From Anisus vortex (taxonomy: Eukaryota; Mollusca; Gastropoda; Planorbidae), in NCBI GenBank assembly GCA_949126835.1, contig CASBPS010000092.1:1-64000 (forward strand): a stretch of DNA of 64,000 nt, read 5' to 3'. A model generated the notes under the pieces. That model ran no database searches. It saw nothing but the letters and a program-made list of their open reading frames with translations, and had not been told where the DNA came from. Position 1 is the first letter of the stretch, and each line of letters opens with the position of its first letter. The translations under genes and the position numbers were made by a program. Below are positions 42,901 to 58,704 of the stretch, piece after piece.

Positions 42901-45900
42901 TATACTTTATATCTAATACAAACACACTAAATTAGCCTTCATCATGGTATATACTTTATATCAAATAAAAACACAAAAAATCAGCCTTCATTATGGTATA
43001 TACTTTATATCAAATAAAAACACATAAAATCAGCCTTCATCATGGTATATATTTTATATCTAATAAAAACACATAAAATCAGCCTTCATCATGGTATATA
43101 CTTTATATCTAATAAAAACACACAAAATCAGCCTTCATCATGGTATATACTTTATATCTAATAAAAACACATAAAATCAGCCTTCATCATGGTATATACT
43201 TTATATCTAATAAAAACACATAAAATCAGCCTTCATCATGGTATATACTTTATATCTAATAAAAACACATAAAATAAGCCTTCATCGTGGTATATACTTT
43301 ATATATAATAAAAACACACAAAATCAGCCTTCCTCAAGGTATATACTTTATATCTAATAAAAACACACAAAATCAGCCTTCATCATGGTATATACTTTAA
43401 ATCTAATAGAAACACACAAAATCAGCCTTCATCATGGAATATACTTTATATCTAATAAAAACACACAAAATCAGCCTTCATCATGGTATATACTTTATAT
43501 CTAATAAAAACGCATAAAGTCAGCCTTCATCATGGTATATACTTTATATATAATAAAAACACATAAAATCAGCCTTCATCATGGTATATACTTTATATCT
43601 AATAAAAACACACAAAATCAGCCTTCATCATGGTATATACTTTATATCAAATAAAAACACATAAAATCAGCCTTCATCATGGTATATACTTTATATCTAA
43701 TAAAAACACATAAAATCAGCCTTCATCATGGTATATACTTTATATCTAATGAAAACACTTCAAATCAGCCTTCATCATGGTATATACTTTATATATAATA
43801 AAAACACATAAAATCAGCGTTCATCATGGTATATACTTTATATCTAATGAAAAAACTTAAAATCAGCCTTCATTATGGTATATACTTTATATATAATAAA
43901 AACACATAAAATCAGCCTTCATCATGGTATATACTTTATATTTAATAAAAACACATAAAATCAGCCTTCATCATGGTATATACTTTATATATTATAAAAA
44001 CACACAAAATCAGCCTTCATCATGGTATATACTTTATATCTAATACAAACACACTAAATTAGCCTTCATCATGGTATATACTTTATATCAAATATAAACA
44101 CAAAAAATCAGCCTTCATTATGGTATATACTTTGTATCAAATAAAAACACATAAAATCAGCATTCATCATGGTATATATTTTATATCTAATAAAAACGGA
44201 TAAAATCAGTCTTCATCATGGTATATACTTTATATCTAATAAAAACACACAAAATCAGCCTTCATCATGGTATATACTTTATATCTAATAAAAACACATA
44301 AAATCGGCCTTCATCATGGTATATACTTTATATATAATAAAAACACACAAAATCAGCCTTCATCATGGTATATACTTTATATCAAATAAAAACACCAAAA
44401 ATCAGCCTTCATTATGGTATATACTTTATATCAAATAAAAACACATAAAATCAGCCTTCATCATGGTATATATTTTATATCTAATAAAAAGACATAAAAT
44501 CAGCCTTCATCATGGTATATACCTTATATCTAATAAAAAGACACAAAATCAGCCTTCATCATGGTATATACTTTATATCTAATAAAAACACATAAAATCA
44601 GCCTTCATCATGGTATATACTTTATATCTAATAAAAACACATAAAATAAGCCTTCATCGTGGTATATACTTTATATATAATAAAAACACACAAAATCAGC
44701 CTTCCTCAAGGTATATACTTTATATCTAATAAAAACACACAAAATCAGCCTTCATCATGGTATATATTTTAAATCTAATAGAAACACACAAAATCAGCCT
44801 TCATCATGGAATATACTTTATATCTAATAAAAACACACAAAATCAGCCTTCATCATGGTATATACTTTATATCTAATAAAAACACATAAAGTCAGCCTTC
44901 ATCATGGTATATACTTTATATATAATAAAAACACATAAAATCAGCCTTCATCATGGTATATACTTTATATCTAATAAAAACACACAAAATCAGCCTTCAT
45001 CATGGTATATACTTTATATCAAATAAAAACACATAAAATCAGCCTTCATCATGGTATATACTTTATATCTAATAAAAACACATAAAATCAGCCTTCATCA
45101 TGGTATATACTTTATATCTAATGAAAACACTTCAAATCAGCCTTCATCATGGTATATACTTTATATATAATAAAAACACATAAAATCAGCGTTCATCAAG
45201 GTATATACTTTATATATAATAAAAACACATAAAATCAGCCTTCATCATGGTATATACTTTATATATAATAAAAACACACAAAATCAGCCTTCATCATGGT
45301 ATATACTTTATATCTAATACAAACACACTAAATTAGCCTTCATCATGGTATATACTTAATATCAAATATAAACACAAAAAATCAGCCTTCATTATGGTAT
45401 ATACTTTATATCAAATAAAAACACATAAAATCAGCATTCATCATGGTATATATTTTATATCTAATAAAAACACATAAAATCAGCCTTCATCATGGTATAT
45501 ACTTTATATCTAATAAAAACACACAAAATCAGCCTTCATCATGGTATATACTTTATATCTAATAAAAACACATAAAATCGGCCTTCATCATGGTATATAC
45601 TTTATATATAATAAAAACACACAAAATCAGCCTTCATCATGGTATATACTTTATATCAAATAAAAACACAAAAAATCAGCCTTCATTATGGTATATACTT
45701 TATATCAAATAAAAACACATAAAATCAGCCTTCATCATGGTATATATTTTATATCTAATAAAAACACATAAAATCAGCCTTCATCATGGTATATACTTTA
45801 TATCTAATAAAAACACACAAAATCAGCCTTCATCATGGTATATACTTTATATCTAATAAAAACACATAAAATCAGCCTTCATCATGGTATATACTTTATA

Positions 45901-47082
45901 TCTAATAAAAACACATAAAATCAGCCTTCATCGTGGTATATACTTTATATATAATAAAAACACACAAAATCAGCCTTCCTCAAGTTATATACTTTATATC
46001 TAATAAAAACACACAAAATCAGCCTTCATCATGGAATATACTTTATATCTAATAAAAACACACAAAATCAGCCTTCATCATGGTATATACTTTATATCTA
46101 ATAAAAACACATAAAATCAGCCTTCATCATGGTATATACTTTATATATAATAAAAACACACAAAATCAGCCTTCCTCAAGGTATATACTTTATATCTAAT
46201 AAAAACACACAAAATCAGCCTTCATCATGGTATATACTTTAAATCTAATAGAAACACACAAAATCAGCCTTCATCATGGAATATACTTTATATCTAATAA
46301 AAACACACAAAATCAGCCTTCATCATGGTATATACTTTATATCTAATAAAAACACATAAAGTCAGCCTTCATCATGGTATATAGTTTATATATAATAAAA
46401 ACACATAAAATCAGCCTTCATCATGGTATATACTTTATATCTAATAAAAACACACAAAATCAGCCTTCATCATGGTATATACTTTATATCAAATAAAAAC
46501 ACATAAAATCAGCCTTCATCATGGTATATACTTTATATCTAATAAAAACACATAAAATCAGCCTTCATCATGGCATGTACTTTATATCTAATGAAAACAC
46601 TTCAAATCAGCCTTCATCATGGTATATACTTTATATATAATAAAAACACATAAAATCAGCGTTCATCATGGTATATACTTTATATCTAATGAAAAAACTT
46701 AAAATCAGCCTTCATTATGGTATATACTTTATATATAATAAAAACACATAAAATCAGCCTTCATCATGGTATATACTTTATATATAATAAAAACACATAA
46801 AATCAGCCTTCATCATGGTATATACTTTATATATAATAAAAACACACCAAATCAGCCTTCATCATGGTATATACTTTATATCTAATAGAAACACACAAAA
46901 TCAGCCTTCATCATGGAATATACTTTATATCTAATAAAAACACACAAAATCAGCCTTCATCATGGCATGTACCTTATATCTAATGAAAACACTTCAAATC
47001 AGCCTTCATCATGGTATATACTTTATATATAATAAAAACACATAAAATCAGCTTTCATCATGGTATATACTTTATATCTAAT

Positions 47083-47094
47083 AAAAAAAAAAAA
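47083..47094 (+). repeat. A12 homopolymer within a monomer
   Basis: One monomer has lost its CACAT segment, leaving an uninterrupted run of 12 A before ATCAGCC, about 2 bp shorter than normal. It shifts the frame and so creates a longer chance open frame at 47,011-47,229. It could be a real slippage product or a base-calling error. Confidence 0.7.
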
Positions 47095-50000
47095 TCAGCC
47101 TTCATCATGGTATATACTTTATATCTAATAAAAACACATAAAATCGGCCTTCATCATGGTATATACTTTATACATAATAAAAACACACAAAATCAGCCTT
47201 CATCATGGTATATACTTTATATCAAATAAAAACACAAAAAATCAGCCTTCATTATGGTATATACTTTATATCAAATAAAAACACATAAAATCAGCCTTCA
47301 TCATGGTATATATTTTATATCTAATAAAAAGACATAAAATCAGCCTTCATCATGGTATATACCTTATATCTAATAAAAACACACAAAATCAGCCTTCATC
47401 ATGGTATATACTTTATATCTAATAAAAACACATAAAATCAGCCTTCATCATGGTATATACTTTATATCTAATAAAAACACATAAAATAAGCCTTCATCGT
47501 GGTATATACTTTATATATAATAAAAACACACAAAATCAGCCTTCCTCAAAGTATATACTTTATATCTAATAAAAACACACAAAATCAGCCTTCATCATGG
47601 TATATACTTTAAATCTAATAGAAACACACAAAATCAGCCTTCATCATGGAATATACTTTATATCTAATAAAAACACACAAAATCAGCCTTCATCATGGTA
47701 TATACTTTATATCTAATAAAAACACATAAAGTCAGCCTTCATCATGGTATATACTTTATATATAATAAAAACACATAAAATCAGCCTTCATCATGGTATA
47801 TACTTTATATCTAATAAAAACACACAAAATCAGCCTTCATCATGGTATATACTTTATATCAAATAAAAACACATAAAATCAGCCTTCATCATGGTATATA
47901 CTTTATATCTAATAAAAACACATAAAATCAGCCTTCATCATGGTATATACTTTATATCTAATGAAAACACTTCAAATCAGCCTTCATCATGGTATATACT
48001 TTATATATAATAAAAACACATAAAATCAGCCTTCATCATGGTATATACTTTATATATAATAAAAACACATAAAATCAGCCTTCATCATGGTATATACTTT
48101 ATATATAATAAAAACACACAAAATCAGCCTTCATCATGGTATATACTTTATATCTAATACAAACACACTAAATTAGCCTTCATCATGGTATATACTTTAT
48201 ATCAAATATAAACACAAAAAATCAGCCTTCATTATGGTATATACTTTATATCAAATAAAAACACATAAAATCAGCATTCATCATGGTATATATTTTATAT
48301 CTAATAAAAACACATAAAATCAGCCTTCATCATGGTATATACTTTATATCTAATAAAAACACACAAAATCAGCCTTCATCATGGTATATACTTTATATCT
48401 AATAAAAACACATAAAATCGGCCTTCATCATGGTATATACTTTATATATAATAAAAACACACAAAATCAGCCTTCATCATGGTATATACTTTATATCAAA
48501 TAAAAACACAAAAAATCAGCCTTCATTATGGTATATACTTTATATCAAATAAAAACACATAAAATCAGCCTTCATCATGGTATATATTTTATATTTAATA
48601 AAAACACATAAAATCAGCCTTCATCATGGTATATACTTTATATCTAATAAAAACACACAAAATCAGCCTTCATCATGGTATATACTTTATATCTAATAAA
48701 AACACATAAAATCAGCCTTCATCATGGTATATACTTTATATCTAATAAAAACACATAAAATCAGCCTTCATCATGGTATATACTTTATATCTAATAAAAA
48801 CACATAAAATAAGCCTTCATCGTGGTATATACTTTATATATAATAAAAACACACAAAATAAGCCTTCCTCAAGTTATAAACTTTATATCTAATAAAAACA
48901 CACAAAATCAGCCTTCATCATGGTATATACTTTATATCTAAGAAAAAGACACAAAATCAGCCTTCATCATGGAATATACTTTATATCTAATAAAAACACA
49001 CAAAATCAGCCTTCATCATGGTATATACTTTGTATCTAATAAAAACACATAAAGTCAGCCTTCATCGTGGTATATACTTTATATATAATAAAAACACATA
49101 AAATCAGTTTTCATCATGGTATATACTTTATATCTAATAAAAACACACAAAATCAGCCTTCATCATGGTATAAACTTTATATCAAATAAAAACACATAAA
49201 ATCAGCCTTCATCATGGTATATACTTTATATCTAAAAAAAACACATAAAATCAGCCTTCATCATGGTATATACTTTATATCTAATGAAAACACTTCAAAT
49301 CAGCCTTCATCATGGTATATACTTTATATATAATAAAAACACATAAAATCAGCGTTCATCATGGTATATACTTTATATCTAATGAAAAAACTTAAAATCA
49401 GCCTTCATCATGGTATATACTTTATATATAATAAAAACACATAAAATCAGCCTTTATCATGGTATATACTTTATATATAATAAAAACACATAAAATCAGC
49501 CTTTATCATGGTATATACTTTATATCAAATAAAAACACATAAAATCAGCCTTCATCATGGTATATACTTTATATATAATAAAAACACATAAAATCAGCCT
49601 TTATCATGGTATATACTTTATATATAATAAAAACACATAAAATCAGCCTTCATCATGGTATATACTTTATATATAATAAAAACACACAAAATCAGCCTTC
49701 ATCATGGTATATACTTTATATCTAATACAAACACACTAAATTAGCCTTCATCATGGTATATACTTTATATAAAATAAAAACACAAAAAATCAGCCTTCAT
49801 TTTGGTATATACTTTATATCAAATAAAAACACATAAAATCAGCATTTATCATGGTATATATTTTATATCTAATAAAAACACATAAAATCAGCCTTCATCA
49901 TGGTATATACTTTATATCTAATAAAAACACACTAAATCAGCCTTCATCATGGTATATACTTTATATCAAATAAAAACACATAAATTCAGCCTTCATTATG

Positions 50001-53000
50001 GTATATACTTTATATCTAATAAAAACACACACAAAATCAGCCTTCATCATGGTATATACTTTATATCTAATAAAAACACATAAAATCAGCCTTCATCATG
50101 GTTTATACTTTATATCTAATAAAAACACACAAACTCAGACTTCATCATGGTATATACTTTATAACTAATAAAAACACATAAAATCTGCCTTCATCATGGT
50201 ATATACCTTATATCTAATAAAAACACATAAAATCAGCCTTCATCATGGTATATACTTTATGTCTAATAAAAACACATAAAATCAGCCTTCATCATATTAT
50301 ATACTTTATATCTAATAAAAACACATAAAATCAGCCTTCATCATGGTATATACTTTATATATAATAAAAACACATACAATCAGCCTTCATCATGGTATAT
50401 ACTTTATATATAATAAAAACACATAAAATCAGCCTTCATCATGGTATATACTTTATATATAATAAAAACACATAAAATCAGCCTTCATCATGGTATATAC
50501 TTTATATCTAATAGAAACACATAAAATCAGCCTTCATCATAGTATATACTTTATATATAATAAAAACACATAAAATCAGCCTTCATCATGGTATATACTT
50601 TATATCAAATAAAAACACATTAAATCAGCCTTCATCATGGTATATACTTTATATGTAATAAAAACACATAAAATCAGCCTTCATCATGGTATATACTTTA
50701 TATCTAATAAGAACACATAAAATCAGCCTTCATCATGGTATATACTTTATATCTAATAAAAACACATAAAATCAGTCTTCATCATGGTATATACTTTATA
50801 TCTAAAAAAAACACATAAAATCAGCCTTCATCATGGTATATACTTTATATCTAATAAAAACACACAAAATCAGCCTTCATCATGGTATATACTTTATATC
50901 AAATAAAAACACATAAAATCAGCCTTTATTATGGTATATACTTTATATCTAATAAAAACACATAAAATAAGCCTTCATCATGGTATATACTTTATATCTA
51001 ATAAAAACACATAAAATCAGCCTTCATCATGGTATATACTTTATATATAATAAAAACACAGAAAATCAGCCTTCATCATGTTATATACTTTATATATAAT
51101 AAAAACACATAAAATCAGCCTTCATCATGGTATAAACTTTATATATAATAAAAACACATAAAATCAGCCTTCATCATGGTATATACTTTATATCTAATAA
51201 AAACACACAAAATCAGCCTTCATCATGGTATATACTTTATATCAAATAAAAACACATAAAATCAGCCTTCATCATGGTATATACTTTATATCTAATAAAA
51301 ACACATAAAATCAGCCTAGATCATGGTATATATTTTATATATAATAAAAACACACAAAATCAGCCTTCATCATGGTATATACTTTATATCTAATAAAAAC
51401 ACATAAAATCAGCCTTCATCATGGTATATACTTTATATCTAATAAAAACACATAAAATCAGCCTTCATCATAATATATACTTTATATATAATAAAAACAC
51501 ACTAAATTAGCCTTCATCATGGTATATACTTTATATCAAATAAAAACACATAAAATCAGCATTCATCATGGTATATATTTTATATCTAATAAAAACACAT
51601 AAAATCAACCTTCATCATGGTATATACTATATATCTAATAAAAACACATAAAATCAGCCTTCATCATGGTATATACTTTACATCTAATAAAAACACATAA
51701 AATCAGCCTTCATCATGGTATATACTTTATATCTAATAAAAACACATAAAATCAGCATTCATCATGGTATATATTTTATATCTAATAAAAACACATAAAA
51801 TCAGCCTTTATCATGGTATATACTTTATATCTAATAAAAACACACAAAATCAGCCTTCATCATGGTATATACTTTATATCTAATAAAAACACATAAAATC
51901 GGCCTTCATCATGGTATATACTTTATATATAATAAAAACACACAAAATCAGCCTTCATCATGGTATATACTTTATATCAAATAAAAACACAAAAAATCAG
52001 CCTTCATTATGGTATATACTTTATATCAAATAAAAACACATAAAATCAGCCTTCATCATGGTATATATTTTATACCTAATAAAAACACATAAAATCAGCC
52101 TTCATCATGGTATATACTTTATATCTAATAAAAACACACAAAATCAGCCTTCATCATGGTATATACTTTATATCTAATAAAAACACATAAAATCAGCCTT
52201 CATCATGGTATATACTTTATATCTAATAAAAACACATAAAATCAGCCTTCATCGTGGTATATACTTTATATATAATAAAAACACACAAAATCAGCCTTCC
52301 TCAAGTTATATACTTTATATCTAATAAAAACACACAAAATCAGCCTTCATCATGGAATATACTTTATATCTAATAAAAACACACAAAATCAGCCTTCATC
52401 ATGGTATATACTTTATATCTAATAAAAACACATAAAATCAGCCTTCATCATGGTATATACTTTATATATAATAAAAACACACAAAATCAGCCTTCCTCAA
52501 GGTATATACTTTATATCTAATAAAAACACACAAAATCAGCCTTCATCATGGTATATACTTTAAATCTAATAGAAACACACAAAATCAGCCTTCATCATGG
52601 AATATACTTTATATCTAATAAAAACACACAAAATCAGCCTTCATCATGGTATATACTTTATATCTAATAAAAACACATAAAGTCAGCCTTCATCATGGTA
52701 TATACTTTATATATAATAAAAACACATAAAATCAGCCTTCATCATGGTATATACTTTATATCTAATAAAAACACACAAAATCAGCCTTCATCATGGTATA
52801 TACTTTATATCAAATAAAAACACATAAAATCAGCCTTCATCATGGTATATACTTTATATCTAATAAAAAAACATAAAATCAGCCTTCATCATGGCATGTA
52901 CTTTATATCTAATGAAAACACTTCAAATCAGCCTTCATCATGGTATATACTTTATATATAATAAAAACACATAAAATCAGCGTTCATCATGGTATATACT

Positions 53001-55369
53001 TTATATCTAATGAAAAAACTTAAAATCAGCCTTCATTATGGTATATACTTAATATATAATAAAAACACATAAAATCAGCCTTCATCATGGTATATACTTT
53101 ATATATAATAAAAACACATAAAATCAGCCTTCATCATGGTATATACTTTATATATAATAAAAACACACAAAATCAGCCTTCATCATGGTATATACTTTAT
53201 ATCTAATACAAACACACTAAATTAGCCTTCATCATGGTATATACTTTATATCAAATATAAACACAAAAAATCAGCCTTCATTATGGTATATACTTTATAT
53301 CAAATAAAAACACATAAAATCAGCATTCATCATGGTATATATTTTATATCTAATAAAAACACATAAAATCAGCCTTCATCATGGTATATACTTTATATCT
53401 AATAAAAACACACAAAATCAGCCTTCATCATGGTATATACTTTATATCTAATAAAAACACATAAAATCGGCCTTCATCATGGTATATACTTTATACATAA
53501 TAAAAACACACAAAATCAGCCTTCATCATGGTATATACTTTATATCAAATAAAAACACAAAAAATCAGCCTTCATTATGGTATATACTTTATATCAAATA
53601 AAAACACATAAAATCAGCCTTCATCATGGTATATATTTTATATCTAATAAAAAGACATAAAATCAGCCTTCATCATGGTATATACCTTATATCTAATAAA
53701 AACACACAAAATCAGCCTTCATCATTGTATATACTTTATATCTAATAAAAACACATAAAATCAGCCTTCATCATGGTATATACTTTATATCTAATAAAAA
53801 CACATAAAATAAGCCTTCATCGTGGTATATACTTTATATATAATAAAAACACACAAAATCAGCCTTCCTCAAGGTATATACTTTATATCTAATAAAAACA
53901 CACAAAATCAGCCTTCATCATGGTATATACTTTAAATCTAATAGAAACACACAAAATCAGCCTTCATCATGGAATATACTTTATATCTAATAAAAACACA
54001 CAAAATCAGCCTTCATCATGGTATATACTTTATATCTAATAAAAACACATAAAGTCAGCCTTCATCATGGTATATACTTTATATATAATAAAAACACATA
54101 AAATCAGCCTTCATCATGGTATATACTTTATATCTAATAAAAACACACAAAATCAGCCTTCATCATGGTATATACTTTATATCAAATAAAAACACATAAA
54201 ATCAGCCTTCATCATGGTATATACTTTATATCTAATAAAAACACATAAAATCAGCCTTCATCATGGTATATACTTTATATCTAATGAAAACACTTCAAAT
54301 CAGCCTTCATCATGGTATATACTTTATATATAATAAAAACACATAAAATCAGCGTTCATCATGGTATATACTTTATATCTAATGAAAAAACTTAAAATCA
54401 GCCTTCATTATGGTATATACTTTATATATAATAAAAACACATAAAATCAGCCTTCATCATGGTATATACTTTATATATAATAAAAACACATAAAATCAGC
54501 CTTCATCATGGTATATACTTTATATATAATAAAAACACACAAAATCAGCCTTCATCATGGTATATACTTTATATCTAATACAAACACACTAAATTAGCCT
54601 TCATCATGGTATATACTTTATATCAAATATAAACACAAAAAATCAGCCTTCATTATGGTATATACTTTATATCAAATAAAAACACATAAAATCAGCATTC
54701 ATCATGGTATATATTTTATATCTAATAAAAACACATAAAATCAGCCTTCATCATGGTATATACTTTATATCTAATAAAAACACACAAAATCAGCCTTCAT
54801 CATGGTATATACTTTATATCTAATAAAAACACATAAAATCGGCCTTCATCATGGTATATACTTTATATATAATAAAAACACACAAAATCAGCCTTCATCA
54901 TGGTATATACTTTATATCAAATAAAAACACAAAAAATCAGCCTTCATTATGGTATATACTTTATATCAAATAAAAACACATAAAATCAGCCTTCATCATG
55001 GTATATATTTTATATTTAATAAAAACACATAAAATCAGCCTTCATCATGGTATATACTTTATATCTAATAAAAACACACAAAATCAGCCTTCATCATGGT
55101 ATATACTTTATATCTAATAAAAACACATAAAATCAGCCTTCATCATGGTATATACTTTATATCTAATAAAAACACATAAAATCAGCCTTCATCATGGTAT
55201 ATACTTTATATCTAATAAAAACACATAAAATAAGCCTTCATCGTGGTATATACTTTATATATAATAAAAACACACAAAATAAGCCTTCCTCAAGTTATAT
55301 ACTTTATATCTAATAAAAACACACAAAATCAGCCTTCATCATGGTATATACTTTATATCTAATAAAAAC

Positions 55370-57330
55370 ACACAAAATCAGCCTTCATCATGGAATATAC
55401 TTTATATCTAATAAAAACACACAAAATCAGCCTTCATCATGGTATATACTTTATATCTAATAAAAACACATAAAGTCAGCCTTCATCGTGGTATATACTT
55501 TATATATAATAAAAACACATAAAATCAGTTTTCATCATGGTATATACTTTATATCTAATAAAAACACACAAAATCAGCCTTCATCATGGTATAAACTTTA
55601 TATCAAATAAAAACACATAAAATCAGCCTTCATCATGGTATATACTTTATATCTAAAAAAAACACATAAAATCAGCCTTCATCATGGTATATACTTTATA
55701 TCTAATGAAAACACTTCAAATCAGCCTTCATCATGGTATATACTTTATATATAATAAAAACACATAAAATCAGCGTTCATCATGGTATATACTTTATATC
55801 TAATGAAAAAACTTAAAATCAGCCTTCATCATGGTATATATTTTATATCTAATAAAAACACATAAAATCAGCCTTCATCATGGTATATACTTTATATCTA
55901 ATAAAAACACACTAAATCAGCCTTCATCATGGTATATACTTTATATCAAATAAAAACACATAAATTCAGCCTTCATTATGGTATATACTTTATATCTAAT
56001 AAAAACACACACAAAATCAGCCTTCATCATGGTATATACTTTATATCTAATAAAAACACATAAAATCAGCCTTCATCATGGTATATACTTTATATCTAAT
56101 AAAAACACACAAACTCAGACTTCATCATGGTATATACTTTATAACTAATAAAAACACATAAAATCTGCCTTCATCATGGTATATACCTTATATCTAATAA
56201 AAACACATAAAATCAGCCTTCATCATGGTATATACTTTATATCTAATAAAAACACACAAAATCAGCCTTCATCATGGAATATACTTTATATCTAATAAAA
56301 ACACACAAAATCAGCCTTCATCATGGTATATACTTTATATCTAATAAAAACACATAAAGTCAGCCTTCATCGTGGTATATACTTTATATATAATAAAAAC
56401 ACATAAAATCAGTTTTCATCATGGTATATACTTTATATCTAATAAAAACACACAAAATCAGCCTTCATCATGGTATAAACTTTATATCAAATAAAAACAC
56501 ATAAAATCAGCCTTCATCATGGTATATACTTTATATCTAAAAAAAACACATAAAATCAGCCTTCATCATGGTATATACTTTATATCTAATGAAAACACTT
56601 CAAATCAGCCTTCATCATGGTATATACTTTATATATAATAAAAACACATAAAATCAGCGTTCATCATGGTATATACTTTATATCTAATGAAAAAACTTAA
56701 AATCAGCCTTCATCATGGTATATACTTTATATATAATAAAAACACATAAAATCAGCCTTTATCATGGTATATACTTTATATATAATAAAAACACATAAAA
56801 TCAGCCTTTATCATGGTATATACTTTATATCAAATAAAAACACATAAAATTAGCCTTCATCATGGTATATACTTTATATATAATAAAAACACATAAAATC
56901 AGCCTTTATCATGGTATATACTTTATATATAATAAAAACACATAAAATCAGCCTTCATCATGGTATATACTTTATATATAATAAAAACACACAAAATCAG
57001 CCTTCATCATGGTATATACTTTATATCTAATACAAACACACTAAATTAGCCTTCATCATGGTATATACTTTATATAAAATAAAAACACAAAAAATCAGCC
57101 TTCATTATGGTATATACTTTATATCAAATAAAAACACATAAAATCAGCATTTATCATAGTATATATTTTATATCTAATAAAAACACATAAAATCAGCCTT
57201 CATCATGGTATATACTTTATATCTAATAAAAACACACTAAATCAGCCTTCATCATGGTATATACTTTATATCAAATAAAAACACATAAATTCAGCCTTCA
57301 TTATGGTATATACTTTATATCTAATAAAAA
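55370..57330 (+). repeat. Internal secondary duplication in copy 2
   Basis: The GGAATATAC monomer is at 55,391 and 56,275 (884 bp, 18 monomers plus 2 bases), and AGTTTTCATC is at 55,526 and 56,410 at the same distance. The 51-bp monomer with ACACACACAAAATC is at about 56,001 and 57,326, and once in copy 1 at 50,021. The first sub-copy lacks a run of monomers between about 55,830 and 55,840 that the second keeps, so duplication was followed by, or coincided with, a deletion. Confidence 0.75.
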
Positions 57331-58704
57331 CACACACAAAATCAGCCTTCATCATGGTATATACTTTATATCTAATAAAAACACATAAAATCAGCCTTCA
57401 TCATGGTATATACTTTATATCTAATAAAAACACACAAACTCAGACTTCATCATGGTATATACTTTATAACTAATAAAAACACATAAAATCTGCCTTCATC
57501 ATGGTATATACCTTATATCTAATAAAAACACATAAAATCAGCCTTCATCATGGTATATACTTTATGTCTAATAAAAACACATAAAATCAGCCTTCATCAT
57601 ATTATATACTTTATATCTAATAAAAACACATAAAATCAGCCTTCATCATGGTATATACTTTATATATAATAAAAACACATACAATCAGCCTTCATCATGG
57701 TATATACTTTATATATAATAAAAACACATAAAATCAGCCTTCATCATGGTATATACTTTATATATAATAAAAACACATAAAATCAGCCTTCATCATGGTA
57801 TATACTTTATATCTAATAGAAACACATAAAATCAGCCTTCATCATAGTATATACTTTATATATAATAAAAACACATAAAATCAGCCTTCATCATGGTATA
57901 TACTTGATATCAAATAAAAACACATTAAATCAGCCTTCATCATGGTATATACTTTATATCTAATAAAAACACATAAAATCAGTCTTCATCATGGTATATA
58001 CTTTATATCTAAAAAAAACACATAAAATCAGCCTTCATCATGGTATATACTTTATATCTAATAAAAACACACAAAATCAGCCTTCATCATGGTATATACT
58101 TTATATCAAATAAAAACACATAAAATCAGCCTTTATTATGGTATATACTTTATATCTAATAAAAACACATAAAATAAGCCTTCATCATGGTATATACTTT
58201 ATATCTAATAAAAACACATAAAATCAGCCTTCATCATGGTATATACTTTATATATAATAAAAACACAGAAAATCAGCCTTCATCATGTTATATACTTTAT
58301 ATATAATAAAAACACATAAAATCAGCCTTCATCATGGTATAAACTTTATATATAATAAAAACACATAAAATCAGCCTTCATCATGGTATATACTTTATAT
58401 CTAATAAAAACACACAAAATCAGCCTTCATCATGGTATATACTTTATATCAAATAAAAACACATACAATCAGCCTTCATCATGGTATATACTTTATATCT
58501 AATAAAAACACATAAAATCAGCCTTCATCATGGTATATATTTTATATATAATAAAAACACACAAAATCAGCCTTCATCATGGTATATACTTTATATCTAA
58601 TAAAAACACATAAAATCAGCCTTCATCATGGTATATACTTTATATCTAATAAAAACACATAAAATCAGCCTTCATCATAATATATACTTTATATATAATA
58701 AAAA

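Larger units (their letters stand above)
29270..48000 (+). repeat. 1,372-bp higher-order repeat (28-mer), main amplified family
   Basis: The AAATCTAATAGAAAC monomer marks each copy at 29,402, 30,774, 31,999, 33,371, 35,672, 36,995, 38,368, 39,739, 41,440, 43,399, 44,771, 46,241 and 47,611, and later at 52,562 and 53,934. The commonest spacing is 1,372 bp (28 monomers, plus or minus 1-2 bases). Others are 25, 27, 30, 35, 40 and 47 monomers. In each full copy the markers keep one order: ATAAGCC with CGTGG, CTCAAGG, AAATCTAATAGAAAC, GGAATATAC, AAAGTCAGCC, GAAAACACTTC, AGCGTTC, GAAAAAACTT, CACTAAATTAG, AAATATAAACAC, AGCATTC, ATCGGCC and AAAGACAT. It is clearly related to the 29-mer at 4-7 kb. Confidence 0.9.
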
